Assembly (NCBI GenBank): GCA_037176845.1
Contig: JAYKXP010000014.1
Coordinates: forward strand, 248,001 to 312,000
Direction of reading: 5' to 3'
Length of the DNA stretch: 64,000 nt
Origin: Paramarasmius palmivorus
Lineage: Eukaryota; Basidiomycota; Agaricomycetes; Agaricales; Marasmiaceae
The position numbers and the translations under genes are program-made. Under the pieces are notes generated by a model, which was not told where the DNA came from, searched no databases, and saw only the letters and a list, made by a program, of their open reading frames with translations. Shown piece after piece: positions 1 through 11,939 of this stretch; positions within the stretch are counted from its first letter, which is position 1, and every line of letters starts with the position of its first letter.

Positions 1-1293
1 TGTCAAGGGTAACAAGGTTCCCAAAGGTCCGTTTCCAAAGTATAATCTTGAGTTTAGCATTAATTCTAATCGATGAAACTCAGGTCTTGCATTCCCAACC
101 TGTATCTCAGTCAACAACACGGTCTCCCACTTTTCACCTCTGGAGTGCGTCTCGCGCGAGCCCTTTCGTTTTTCATCACACGATCGATCTAACCTTTTTT
201 ACTCTCTTTTACCACCATAGGTCCGACCCCCAATCCTCACAAACACTCGCCAAAGACGACGTTGTAAAAATCCACATTGGTGCCCACATCGATGGCTTTG
301 CCGCTGTCAGCGCCGAGACCGTCGTCATTGGTGCCAGTGCGGAAAATCCCGTCACGGGAAGGAGAGCAGATGTGCTCAAGGCTGCGTGGCATGCCGCTGA
401 AATCGCCATGCGAACGGTTAAAGTAGGAAACAAAAATTGGGCTGTCACCGAGGTGGTTCAGAAAACGGCAGCAGCTTGGGATTGCAAACCTGTTGAAGGT
501 GAGTTGGTGGGATATCGATTGCTCGGTTTATCGTGACATTTTATTGGTTTTTCAGGTATGCTGTCGTGCCAACAGACGCAAAACGTCATTGACGGCAAGA
601 AGCGTATCATTTTGAATCCCAGCGAAGCCCAGAAGCGAGACTTTGAGGCTGCTACTTTTGCCGAAGGAGAGGTCTATGGGGTTGATATTCTCGTTTCCTC
701 GGACGAGGAAGGAAAGGTTAGTTAATTTACCTTGTTTTTTAATTGTTCCGCGCGTCAACTAATGACAACTCTCCACTATTCCATTAGGCTAGGGTGGAGG
801 AATCACGAACGACAATTTATCAGAGAGATTCTACCGTAACTTACCAGCTCAAGATGAAGACCTCTCGTGCCGTGTTCTCCGAGGTCCAGAAGAAGGCTGG
901 CGCGTTCCCCTTCAACATTCGCTGCCTCGAGGACGAGAAGCGCGCTCGTATGGGTCTTCAGGAAGCTGTACAGCATAGTCTTGTCAAGCCTTACGAAGTT
1001 GTGTAAGTGAATATTCTTCAGGCAAGCGTTTCGTTCTCTCATCACGACACGCAATTAGGTACACCCCACCCAACTCCTTTGTCGCTGCGTTCCACTTCAC
1101 GATCGCTCTTTTACCCAACGGACCTTCGTTGATCACCAATCCTCCCATTTGGTATAAACCTGAGCTCGTCAAGACGGACAAGGAGCTTGAGGATGAGGAA
1201 TTGAAGAGCATACTATCGAAGCCTCTTCGAGAGAGCAAGAAGAGCAAGAAGAAGAAGGCAAAGGCTGACGGAGAAGACGCAAAGGAGGATTGA
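1..1293 (+). CDS. PA2G4/EBP1-like (Cdb4 family) protein, 5' partial
   Basis: This is a methionine-aminopeptidase-fold protein of the proliferation-associated 2G4 family, which binds ribosomes and RNA and is not an active peptidase. The N-terminal part lies before the window. Joining exons about 1-26, 84-144, 221-498, 556-716, 788-1002 and 1059-1293 gives a continuous frame with family landmarks: [72 protein letters not shown] and [10 protein letters not shown]. The C-terminus is a lysine-rich tail ([14 protein letters not shown]), as in human PA2G4. All introns are 56-76 nt with GT-AG ends. The reading through 48-144 in another frame crosses an intron and is not the protein. Confidence 0.93.
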
Positions 1294-1503
1294 AGGTCTG
1301 AATGTAGTAAACGCTAATCCAATGTCAAGCATTGTAAAGGAAGCAAGTTCTTGTATGTACTTTTTGCATACCAGGTTGGGGTTGACAATATAAGACAATT
1401 GATTTTATCTTGCCCGTCCTACGTGTTTTGTTTGAACATTGAACCATTCTGAAGCGTCGCGGCCGCAAAGATGTGGTAATCGATCTTATCTTCCTCCTCC
1501 ATC

Positions 1504-1885
1504 ATGTCGGAATCCAGGAAAGACTGGCATACAGTGTAAGCTAAAAATGCACGCTTTCAACAGATGTCGATACTTAGTTTTTATCAGGACCGTTCAGGTT
1601 CCTTTTGCCTCGGAGAAACACGCAACGATAGCGAAGCGGGCGATTGAAGTCGATGCTGAGCTACAGCCTCACGCAGTCGAGAGAATCATAACTGTCGAAG
1701 GAGATGTTCTTCATGCGTATGTTGGCCATATCTATATCTATACAAGCCTCTGATATCTGTGTTACAGAACGTTCAGAACGCTGACAGTTCGTCTCGCTCG
1801 TCTGACTGTGAACGCTTTCCTGGAAAATGTCGATCTGGTCGTTCGTACCATAGAACATTTTGGAGCACAAGCTGAACAGCAATAA
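1504..1885 (+). CDS. PCC1: KEOPS/EKC complex subunit Pcc1
   Basis: This small subunit of the KEOPS complex dimerises and supports the Kae1 enzyme that makes the t6A37 modification of tRNA; the human relative is LAGE3. Three exons (1504-1535, 1588-1716, 1768-1885) give 92 residues. After the short start MSESRKDW the protein reads VPFASEKHATIAKRA, VDAELQPHAVER, then FRTLTVRLARLTVNAF, which fits the Pcc1 fold (β-strand, long helix, two strands, helix). The length equals the usual 85-100 residues. The ATG at 1504 was chosen because its 32-nt exon splices in phase with the conserved strand through GTAAGC. The gene follows the PA2G4-like gene by about 210 bp on the same strand. Confidence 0.85.
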
Positions 1886-2067
1886 ATGGTACAAATCTAC
1901 CTGGATGCGACCGCAGCTCCAGATATCAATTGCTGGGCGCTGACGCGTCTCGAATAAAAGGACTGTACACGCAAGCTGCTGGAGTCTCAAAGTTAAAAGC
2001 CATGTATGGCCCACTCCTGTTTTTCCTCTTCACCGTCATCACCAGCGTTCTCGCCAGCACCTCCAAC

Positions 2068-2533
2068 ATGCCAATCACAGAATTTGCCACGCTCTCATTA
2101 ACACAACACATCCATCTCATCTGCTCCTATCCCAGAACTACTAAAACGCGTAAATACCAGCCAAAGCGCTTGGTCCGGATATCCTCTCTTATTCCACACC
2201 GATACATCCAACTCAAACATCGTATACCTCATCTCTGGATGGGAATCCGTACCTGCTCATGAAGAATGGATCGCGGGCGACGAGAATCAAGAGCTGCTTC
2301 GGCTTTTGGGGCCTTTTGTTCAGATTACGGGGTTTTCGCATCTCACAGTCAATTTTGATGAGATACCTAGGGATGAACAGGGGTTCATGGTGGTATCCAA
2401 AGTGGAGGATGATATTCCAGAAAAGGCAGTGTGGGCTGGACAGGGAGTTGATTTGGAAGATGAGAAGAGGCCCGTGTTTTGGTTGGCATTTTATCATGAC
2501 AAGCCTTGTGTGTTGGTGGTACCGCCATGGTGA
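2068..2533 (+). CDS. Dimeric α/β-barrel (ABM/EthD-like) protein, frame apparently broken
   Basis: The C-terminal part reads NIVYLISGWESVPAHEEW, then a GDENQELLRLLGPF segment, the pattern of small fungal dimeric α/β-barrel proteins; their substrates are mostly unknown. The start MPITEFATLSLT (ATG 2068) also fits the family, but it lies one base out of frame with the C-terminal frame, which opens after a stop at 2099-2101 with PELLKRVNTSQSAWSGYP. No GT occurs between 2068 and 2138, so a normal intron cannot repair the frame. Either the gene carries a one-base indel near 2102-2134 or the sequence has an error. An in-frame upstream ATG (2002) would add a hydrophobic leader, MYGPLLFFLFTVITS; this is less likely. 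The specific family is tentative. Confidence 0.55.
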
Positions 2534-3093
2534 TGGAGCGTCTGATGGTCGACAAGTTGTAATAGCTAGGCAGCCTTTGTTCGCTCTCGTTGGCAGTTTC
2601 AAGTCTAGAAATAATAATATATAAAGATAACTTCATTGGTCGTCAAGAAAACACAATGTAACAGCACAGAGATAATTGTTTCCAGGAGAGGAAAATGAAG
2701 CTTTAATGCTGCAGACGTCGCCAGCTTTCCACTCGACTACAATAATGCCTACTAGAGCTTCCACCAACAAGATAGAACAGTCGAGAAAAAAAGAGCCTGC
2801 AAAAAGACCAAATCTCTCTCCATGTCAACCTGTAATACAACTGCCAAAACCTGACTTCCAAAGTGAGATTGGGAATGGGATGAGGGGGTAACAAGGGATA
2901 TCAATTGATAACTTTAGCAATAAAAAGGATGATGAGTATGAGGAAAGCACCATGAGGTACCAGCGCCGATACCAGGGCGGATTTAACACCATGGCAAGTT
3001 GGATACACGCGGTATACCAGTCAGAAGAGAGAAAGGGAAATATGTACAGGAAACACAAGGGTTTCCGTGTTGTTGGGGTATATGTCGTTAGGT

Positions 3094-3938
3094 TTAGAGG
3101 CAGAATGCGAGGACGGCGGAGATAGCGCCAAGGAGAACCATGGGAGCGGCAGCTTGGCCCATGGCACCGTTGGAATTGGAAGTGAAGGGATCGCTGGCAA
3201 CACCGCCGAGAGGACCATTGGCAGATGGTCCAGAGGCAGCTGCCGAAGAGGAAACGCTGACAGGAGGGATAACCAGACTAATGGAAGCTAAGTGAGCATT
3301 CATTTCGGACCTTGAATGGAAGAGTGACTTACGTGCTGGCAGGGGCGGAAGAGGGGGCAGCTGAGGACGAGGGAGCAGCAGAAGATGAAGGAGCAGCACT
3401 GGAAGATGCAGGTGCAAACTCTGCGCGGACACAGCTGCTGTCACCGCCGCCAATAGTGATCTAAAAGAATAAAACAAAAAATTTAAACAAAACATTACGG
3501 CTAAAAAAGTACAACACTCACCGTGCCCGACCAAGCTTCCTCGTTGTTGCCATCTAAGGCAGAGAGAACGACTTGCCATCCGGCAGGAAGGTCAGGGTGC
3601 CATGTAATGGAGGTATCGTCAGTGTCTCCGAGGTCAGCGCTGAAGAAATTTCAGTGGCGGAACTTGCGTTAGCAACGTAACCCACTCACAGAATGTCTCC
3701 CTCGCAAGGGTCATTGGCAGGAACAACGAGAATGTTGTAAGGTCCCTTTGTGGCTTCCCAGGTAAGTTGAACGTCCTGGCACTAATTTCCGAAATTGAAT
3801 GAGAACTTGAAGCCGCTTCTCGAGAACGAAAATTGAATAACGAACCTGAGTGATCTGGGGAGTATAGATCTCGAAAGCGGCGACGTTGCGGATGGACGCA
3901 GCAGCGAAAAGAGCGACAGTAATGAATGTGGCGAACAT
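3094..3938 (-). CDS. Secreted GPI-anchored Kre9/KNH-like Ser-rich protein
   Basis: This is a probable cell-wall or plasma-membrane surface protein. It starts with a signal peptide (MFATFITVALFAAASIRNVAA). One β-sandwich domain follows (FEIYTPQITQ, then CQDVQLTWEATKGPYNI, ITWHPDLPAGWQVVLSALD, EAWSGTITIGG) that resembles the N-terminal domain shared with yeast Kre9/Knh1. A Ser/Ala/Pro-rich linker (repeats of SSAAPS) comes next, then a small-residue GPI attachment region (SNSNGAMGQ) and a hydrophobic end (VLLGAISAVLAFCL). The coding region is broken by four introns of about 45-65 nt; the last acceptor is the second AG (CATTAG), because the first would give a stop. Its role in β-glucan assembly is inferred from the family only. 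Confidence 0.8.
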
Positions 3939-4217
3939 GTTGGTTTTCGCTTTGGGGGTTTAGGGAGCGGAAGGGGAGACGGGGGAGAGAGGCGTATAAA
4001 AATACGAGAAAGGGATAAGGATTGTTCAAACACGAGGTAGCCCTTTTCTTTCTTTTCTTTATGTTGTTTGTTATTTGGCTGTCCGGGCGGTTGTCAGGTT
4101 CCTCAAACTTGCCATCAATATTGGCAGCCAGACAGCACCCCACTTGGCGTTTCATCAAATAAAATACCGGATAATAACGATTCCTCTGTCCTAATTACAC
4201 GCGTACTACAACATGCA

Positions 4218-6906
4218 TTACAGCTTTGCACCCTTGAACGTTGCAAGCATCGTCCTCTTTGAAATCCTGCAAGACGAAGAAAAAAAATAGGCGCAAAAGG
4301 CCAGGTCCCAGTCAGTCGTCATGGCCACAGTACATCACATCGACAAGACAATCAAGTGCTTACCCTGAATGTATCACCGGGGAAGGAGTCTTCTTCAGTC
4401 CTTCAACAGGCACACGATCCTCGACAGGCACATAATCGCGTTTACCAGCTCCAACGTAGACCTTTCAGGAAAATTGCAAGCAATCGCAGGCAACAACGGC
4501 GATGGAAACAGGAGGAAGCAGTCGGCGGACACGATCAACCAAACCGGATCATTACAACTAAAAATAAGGCACGCCTTACCTGTCTGGGCCGCCAAATCTT
4601 GACGCCTCCGGGTTGAAGCATCATCTAGCGATGATTAAAATCAGCAACGGGCGGCAGAGCCCGCGGTCAGAGAGCTCTGAGTCTCCAGCTCACCTGTCGC
4701 CAATGCGCTAGCCATCCAACAACCCGAGGGACGGCGAAGAGCACCGGGAAAAAGTCTAGCGGGAAACCTGCGAACATAATCACATAAAGGGTCAGTTCAA
4801 CACGAGGCGTGCACGCATAATCTCCTCACCCATCGCGCGATAAATAAGACCACTGGAACGTGGAGAACGGCCAGATTAGATTACGCAAACGATGTCTCAA
4901 AAAAACGCGTTTACCTCCTGCACAAAAGATCAAAAGGGATTGGGATGAGCGCGCATCCATTAGGTACCGGAGAAAACGGGTACTGACCAAAAGTCAACAT
5001 TGGGAGCGAGCTTCCGTTTGATGAAGTATTCATCTTTCATGGCAGCCTCGTGGAGAGCCATGGCTGTTTCGAGCAACTCATCTTTCCCAGTTCTGGGAGA
5101 CTGTGTCAGGCATTGTCGAATTGAACGTGCAGACTCAACGTACACTGCGAAAACTTCGTCTGCGGTCTTGCGGACAATGAAGGATCGTGGATCAGACTGA
5201 TTCTTCGTCAACATTCTGCGCTATCAAAAGTCGACGTTCTCTTACTGTCTTGTAGACACTACATCCATGTTAGCCGTACAACAAACTCCGAAGCGCAAGA
5301 ACCATACCGATGACCGAATCCAGAAAGAACTTTCTCTCGCCTCTTGACTGCTTCCAGGAAGGCCGGAACATTCTCAGGTCTACGCTCACGCTCAGACCGG
5401 ATACAATAGGAGGAAGCTGAGATGACATACCGACCAATGGAGATTAACATTCGAATGACAGCCTCGTTAGCACCACCTGGAAATGATATTGAGTTGGATG
5501 ACGGAGATGGAGAGGTATGATCAACAGACCGTGTAGAGGCCCACTACGAGTTGGTATCGGCTCGTTAGCGATAGGTGAACATGGAATGAGAGGTTCGACA
5601 TACTAAAGCGAAGCGCAGCCGGCACTAAATTTAGCGTCAGAACATGAAAACACTGAGAAGTGCATGTCACTCACGCGATGGCGGAAAAGGGATCAACGAG
5701 AGAACTTCCGGTCTGTAGAACTGTGGTCGCAGACGCGTTTAATTCGTGATCGGCGTGGATGAGGAAGAGCACATCCAGAGCCTTCTCTAAAACAGGATGG
5801 GGTTTATAGTCGGCTTGACCGAGGTGATCCATCTGGTAGAGGAAACTGTTCGACATCAATAACACCGGCTTGTATGGCAAACAAGATACAGCTTACGAGC
5901 CGGTATAGCTAAGCCCATGAGGAGGTGTGACAAAGTCTCGACCTTGTCGGACACGATAGGCCATCCTGGAAAGGGACCGCTTTGAGCTGACTTCAAAGTA
6001 GTCGTGTTTCCCACTCACGCAGCAAGGGTCGTAGCTTTGCCAATCAATCGGTATATTTGCTTATCCATGACCGCAAGAGACTCCTTTGTTCCTTTTGTGA
6101 AGAGCGTTTGGCCTTGAAGAGATGGGTTCGCTTCACTGTAATAACTTCCCAAGTAAGCAAACGCGCTAGTCAGTATCGACATGGGGTGTGCATCGTATCT
6201 AACAGGGCGTTAGTGGCAGAAAGACACGCATAGTGACACGACTCGAACCTGAAAGAGCGGAAAAACTGTTCAGCATCGGAATGCACAATCGAGTGATGCA
6301 TGACCTCGTCCTGGAAGACCATGAATTGCGATGCAGTTGGCAGGGAACCGTAAATGAGCAGGTAGGCTGGACGTTCCAGACATGATCAGATCAACAGTTT
6401 CCACAGCTTCTACGGACTGAGCGCACCTGTTTCCAGATGTGAAGAGTGCAGAGCAAGTTGTTCAATGGGATATCCTCTACAAACTGTGTTTGAAACGCAT
6501 TCTTTCGGCACATGCAAGATCCTACCTGTATCGAAGAACTAGATAGAGGCATCAGTCAAGTGGGACAGCAATAACATGTCACTGAAGTACGCACCTCCAG
6601 CTTCTCCGTCGATATAGGTGATCTCACTCCTCATTACTGCCGTGTTCAAGAAACCCTTGTCAGAGACCCTCAGACCTTTCTCCGTCTCGTTCTCTTCTCG
6701 TTCGCCATGAGCTCTCGGTGCTGAAATTGCCTTGAAAGCTGTTGCAGCTACAGTGTTAGCTTCGATGCTACGTATCCACCTGGTCAGCCATCCTTATTCG
6801 GCTGTCGACGTATATCATGGACGTACGGAACTTCATAAGTCTTTCCCGTTCTGTTGTCGCGCACAGTGAGAGTGTTAGAGGATTGAGAGGTTAGTGGGTT
6901 CCCCAT
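4218..6906 (-). CDS. Citrate synthase, bacterial-type fold, with C-terminal PTS1 (AKL)
   Basis: It condenses oxaloacetate and acetyl-CoA (or a close homologue) to citrate. Spliced exons read [57 protein letters not shown], then the catalytic blocks [22 protein letters not shown] and [12 protein letters not shown], and end [14 protein letters not shown]. The three catalytic residues (two His, one Asp) are present. No mitochondrial presequence is seen with the start at 6906; an upstream in-frame start at 7044 adds an unconvincing extension. The final intron (4267-4363) joins to a 49-nt exon encoding [16 protein letters not shown] and a stop, so the spliced product carries a peroxisomal targeting signal and probably works in the glyoxylate cycle. 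The gene has more than ten short introns. Confidence 0.88.
4267..4363 (-). other. Terminal intron controlling the PTS1 of citrate synthase
   Basis: On the minus strand the exon ends TCAGG and the intron starts GTAAGC, so unspliced RNA reads GGG TAA, an immediate stop after ...VIHSG. Splicing to the CAG at 4267 adds 16 residues ending AKL. At 97 nt the intron is longer than most in this window. Confidence 0.75.
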
Positions 6907-7168
6907 TGTACCGGAAAGGATGACGAAGTGTAGTATGGATGTAGAACGCAAGAAGGGTAGCGGAGCATCTTTATACACAGGTTCTCGGTTGACATACCCA
7001 ACGAACCATACATTCGCGTTCGTCGGCCCGCTTCTTTTCGACAATCACATGCAAGCTTCACCGGTGAGCAACTCTGTATGAGCTATATTGGTCTTTTCAA
7101 GAGGCAGGTACTATGATGTATTCTCAATACAATACAGTTACACCTGATAGTATTATCAACGTTCTCTC

Positions 7169-9078
7169 TCATTCACCGTTGTTAGCCGCATGGATGGTTG
7201 TTTCTTCGGGAGCTCGGGAGAACAGCAAGAGAAGTGCCACTGCGACTAAACAGGCCACATGAACGAGCTCGATGGTATAGCTCGAGTAATTTGAGGCTTC
7301 CGATACAAGGCCATGGACACTCTGAACGAAGCTCAGCTTTAGCATAAGCACGAGTTTGTGACAGGCTCACCGGCAACCATTCGCCCAGACTCTGTGCCAC
7401 TGTTAAAGCACTATACAGCCCTATAGCGGCACCGCGTTCGCCTCCATAATAAACAGAACCAATCGTGTAAAGCAGTGGCATGAAACCTGAAACAAGTGTC
7501 GGGAGGTAGACCCCCACCAGAATGTAGTCAAAAGATGTCGGGATAACCAGGGCAATCATTGCACATGCGATTTGAAAGTAGACGATGTTTCTTAATAACG
7601 TGATCTCGGAGGTTGCACGTTCTTGAGGACGACTTCGCTCGCGGTTGAAGAAAAGGATGGCTATGATCGGATGGTTAGTCCTATCCGAGGAATGTTGGTC
7701 TTCCGCTTACTGGGAATAATGGCCGCATATGAAGCGAATCGGATGATCGGCACAAGCTTTCGTATAGAGTCAGCGAGCTAGGAAATCTGATGAGCTTCGA
7801 GTGTGATGGAACGTCTAATAAAAATCACCTCTCTGGCTTCTAGTTCGGTCTCATAAATGCTCTACAGCATCAAGCTATCAGCAAGCAATTGAGAAAGATC
7901 AATACGGAGGACATACCAGAACGAAAGAATAGATGAAGACGGACAGCCCAACAAATGTGACATCGCAATTTGTAGTGTATGATCTGATGAGGACGGTTGC
8001 TGGGGCAAAGAATGCTCTGAACGAATCTTTCACATCTTCGACCCAAGAACTTGTGCGAGCTAGACGCTGATTGGGTGGCTCTCCAAGACGAGATACAAAT
8101 GCCAGTATGACAGCCGATATCAGGGTAGCAAACATGAATGGTACATATAATATAGCTTTCGGAGAAATTCCAAATGTGAACATGGGGAGCTAAGAGCACA
8201 TTTGACAATGCTGTTAGACGTCGTAGATATGACAATAGTTTGTTTTGACTCACGAAATCATATGACAAAAACAGGGCCAACATCTTGGTAGCTTCCAAGA
8301 TGCAGAATTTTACTGATCTTGATCCGCGCAAAGGTCCGATTAGCGATACGAAGGTATGTAGTGGTCCATAATAGTCACCTTTTGTCACGTTGAGACCTAT
8401 CTGCGATGTATCTGATTGAATCGTTGTGCTCAATCGTCAAAATCCAAAGAATTTGTATCAGAAACACTCACGAATAAGCGATGGCATTCATCATCGGTAA
8501 GCCACCAAAGAAAGATTCAACTGCAGTCCCAACAACGCTCAAAAGTACGACCATCTCTTTTGCCTGATGGTAGTAAGCGATTATCGCCAAGTAAGCGTTC
8601 CTACAACACAGTGTCACGGTTAGTCGGCGAAAAATGCACAAGAAATACGACCAACACCACCAAAATGCTCGTAGCTGAGATAGCCAAAACCTTCTCTCTC
8701 CCACGTAGATAGCTCATGTGGCTCCAGAACCCAGTCATCAATATGCTAACAAGCGAGGCGACAACGTGAAACTGGTTCAAGAAAGGTAGCGCCTCGAAAT
8801 GATACACATTTCTGCCAGAATAAAGGTGTACCATGGACTAGGGCATGGTCACTACCAGTTTATAGTTGCTAGTGCAAGGCGTACCCTTGCATAAAACGAG
8901 GCCGTCACAATGAATACTCTGAGAATAAACATTAATATTCCTCGATCGGAAGAATCGGGCCTTGAGCTCACCCTCGAATACTGGCATGTCTACTCTCAGG
9001 CCTGTCGACGAGCAGCGGTGCAGCCTCAGTATGCGACTGGTTCCTGTGAGACCTATACTTCGGACCTGGATTGGACAT
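7169..9078 (-). CDS. Major facilitator superfamily transporter (SLC46-like)
   Basis: This is a multi-spanning membrane transporter of the fungal MFS branch related to SLC46; the substrate is unknown. The spliced frame starts MSNPGPKYRSHRNQS with an APLL element in the cytosolic tail, then runs through hydrophobic segments: VFIVTASFYA, FHVVASLVSILMTGFW, VLAISATSILVVLVVFLVHF, MVVLLSVVGTAVESFFGG followed by LPMMNAIAYSYV, ILYVPFMFATLISAVILAFV, TFVGLSVFIYSFVL, ISYVQIACAMIALVIP-type and LVHVACLVAVALLLLF. The motif GGLPMMNAIAYS matches the family's GG(Q/L)P.(L/M)N position. About nine introns are needed. The start at 9078 was chosen because its exon splices in phase with the first membrane segment; the longer frame reaching 9356 is a shadow. 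Confidence 0.8.
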
Positions 9079-9393
9079 ACTGATAATCTGGAAGGGAAAT
9101 AGGAGGATGCCTTTGTAATGGACCTGTCTATATAAATGGCGAAAGAGCGGTGCAACTGCCTTTCTAGAGTTCGAATTATACGAAATTTGACCCGCGCGGG
9201 AGATGGCATCGAGCAGAATAATGAACTATGACAGAGAACCATGCGAGATTCGGGAGATGATCGGATATGCTTGCAGTGGAGTATGGCGTTCTCGAAGGTA
9301 CAGAATCGGAACACGGGCCTGGACAACACGAAGTGGGGAGGTTTCGCGTTGGCCAAGGGGGGCGTTATTAGTTGATTTTCCGTTCAGCTGTGA

Positions 9394-9767
9394 CTATAAG
9401 TCATGCATTACATGAGCTAAGTAATGAAGAGGTTAGTAAAGAGGAGCCTCACCCCAAGTCCTTCGGTCCATAGGGCATTGCTGCTTCGATGTCGCTGTCC
9501 CAATCCATTGCAAAAGGCAATGCATATGAAATATATGGCTGCATTCTCCCCAGACTATGAGAATTACGACTGTAAGTACATGTATTGGCCGAGAAATGAC
9601 GCAAACTTACTGAGGGGGCAGTCGTCTCCAGGAATTTTGCATGACGGACAACATCCTTCGTATGGTACTCGACAAATACCACACACGTCTCCTTCTTCGT
9701 TGTCATCGTTCCCGACCTCCCAGAGCCACTGTGCCACTGCATGCCAGTGTAGGATAGTGACCCGCAT
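9394..9767 (-). CDS. APC11: Anaphase-promoting complex subunit 11 (RING-H2)
   Basis: This is the catalytic RING subunit of the APC/C ubiquitin ligase, which recruits E2 enzymes and acts with the APC2 cullin in mitotic exit. The protein starts MRVTILHWHAVAQWLW (human MKVKIKCWNGVATWLW), followed by CGICRVPYEGCCPSC, PGDDCPL, IWGECSHIFHMHCLLQW and QQCPMDRRTW, so the zinc ligands are in place. Exons are 9611-9767, 9453-9554 and 9394-9416, giving about 93 residues, a little longer than the usual 84-90. If the last intron is not removed the frame ends seven residues after RRT, so the exact end is uncertain. It is divergent from the next gene with only 86 bp between start codons. Confidence 0.9.
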
Positions 9768-9853
9768 TGTAGATCCAAAATTCTGCTCAAGGTGGTGGTT
9801 CGCGTCGGAGAAGATAAGCGCTCTCAAGACGCTCTGGTCATGTCTTGACCACC

Positions 9854-11668
9854 ATGTCCTCTCCATCGAGTCCCTCAAACTTTGTGGTATGCTGCCGGTG
9901 TCTTTGTGGATTCGTCTTAATAAGTTTTATCTAGGTCAGGAGGAAGCGAAAGCGTCATGCTATAGACCCATGCCTCGGATATTATCACGTCCAACCCCCA
10001 GACCCAGATCCCAAAATGTTCTGCGATGCTCAGATATCTGTGCCCGAAAATTTTCCGGAGCCCTCATCGGAATCTCTTGAGCTACCACCTATCGCAGTTT
10101 TACAGGAACCTATGACAAGCTCTGATGGCGAACAATTCGACTTGCAGTCTCCATCAAATACCGTTGAGCCGGTGACGGTTGAAGCGTTTCTACGAGCGGC
10201 CCCCAGAAACGGACAGGAGAAGGCTGGAAGGAAGCATGCAAGAAAATACACACATCCAGCTGGAGTGAGCACTAGTCGCTGTATGGACGAAGAACCTGAT
10301 AATCCTCGACCTCCAAAGCATCGATACAATCGCACTTGTCCCTCTTCTCCGTCCTCTACCGAAGGGACACCCGTGGATCAGCTATTCGACGACGAAGCAC
10401 CTTCGAACGCATCTGTCAAACCTAAAAGAAAACCCCTCGCACAACGTCTATTGCAAGCAGCCATCGCATCGGATGCAAACCCGGTCGATAGTCTAGTCAA
10501 CGATGCGAGCAGATCACCCAATCAAATCCGCTCGCTTACCCTCATTCCTACCAAGACAGAATCGAAAACTCCAGGTCGACGACGCTTATGGACACTCACG
10601 GATCCTCGCAAGCCTGTTCAGATCACTCGAGACACTTCCTTCATTACGCAGCACGACACGACTATGGAGCGGAAACCACTAACCAGATGGCCCACTCGTT
10701 GTCAAACGAGTGGAGTTCAAAAGTCACTGAAGAGGAAGGGGAAACGGAATGGGGTAGTCCGCGCTAGTGAGACGAAGAACTTGACTATATGCAAGCCTCT
10801 TCCATTTGTTCCTCTGCATGAAGCAGAGAGTTCGTATGCTGCAAGGCGAGGACCTCCCAAGAAGTGCGTTATTACGAATCCTTTTGAAACTCCAAACTGA
10901 TTCACTTTCAGAGCATCGAAAGAAACACCCAATCAGCCTGCAAAGCCACCGCCTCTGATCATGGCATTGGTGGACATCCTTTCTACAACCCAAGTCAAGA
11001 AGCCTGTGACTGTCGTAACGCCAAAGCCTCTCTCCCCTCGCTTTTCCGATCTCTCTCTCCCGACTCTACAGAATTACGCATCCCGAAATGAACCCGTGGA
11101 AAAGCCAGACGTAAACTTCTCCACGAATGCTTCAGAGGTCGTTCTGCGACCTCACTCACCAGAACTACTCGAATCTGCTCTGCCACTTCCGTTGCTCATG
11201 AGTGCTCAACCCTCAATACCAACGAACGATCTACAATCTCTACCTGCTTCGGAGGAACCAAGTACCACCGTACCTGATAAGAAACTGCCAAAACCATTGT
11301 CTTCCTTCCTCGATCAATTTTTTGAGACTGCCAAACATGCACAGTCTTTCTCTCACTCTCCACCTCGACCACGAAATGCCACGCATCCCAAACGTCAAAC
11401 CCGCGTTCGTAGACCAACACCACCTCTAGATGACACGGTTTCACATACTACACCAGAAGAAAGTAACTTTGCGGATGTCATCTTTATGCACGATGACGAT
11501 CGTGACTTGTATCCTTTGGTTGAACGCTTGCCGAGTCCAGACCTCATGGAGGCACTGAAGCCGTCTCAGTACCAAATCCATCTCTCCAGCTCTCCCGTGG
11601 AAGTACCCCGAAGGCCTGTCAGTGTCAGACGATCGATGGCAGGGCTTCGAGCGTTCTACAACAGCTAA
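9854..11668 (+). CDS. Uncharacterised basic, disordered Ser/Pro-rich protein
   Basis: I do not recognise this gene. Exons 9854-9886, 9935-10863 and 10912-11668 give about 572 residues. The start MSSPSSPSNFVVRRKRKRHA carries a basic cluster suited to nuclear import. Most of the chain is low in hydrophobic residues and rich in Ser, Pro and Lys/Arg. Order is suggested only by short helices such as PLAQRLLQAAIAS and LSSFLDQFFETAKHAQ, and the tail SVRRSMAGLRAFYNS. Two RxxL motifs (RRRLWTLTD; QRLLQAA) resemble APC/C destruction boxes, but such motifs are common by chance. It shares an 86-bp divergent promoter with APC11. The first intron is placed by its phase with the RRKRKR segment. Confidence 0.65.
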
Positions 11669-11939
11669 AGGTGCTATTTTGGGGACATAGGTGTGGATTC
11701 TCACTAAAGCTACGACGGGAGTTTCTCCTCTATAACATCAATTGTACAGATGTATTTGTCTTTCTCTGTAGGTAATGACATGTAGCACAAGAAAATCGAA
11801 CGGATGTATCTGTAAATGCGAACTTCTAGTACTACACCTCCTAGGCTCGAATCATAGGTGCTGACTAAGACACTGCACACTTCACCACCAACCCCGACGA
11901 CACAAACGGCTCTCAAACTCTGATATTTATTCATTAATC

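Noticed and set aside
48..536. Long frame beginning at 48 as the start of the first gene
   Set aside because: Its first part crosses introns 27-83 and 145-220; the true exons before 221 are in other frames and match PA2G4 motifs.
8838..9356. 172-codon minus-strand frame upstream of the MFS gene
   Set aside because: It overlaps the first MFS exons in another frame and has no hydrophobic segments or family motifs.
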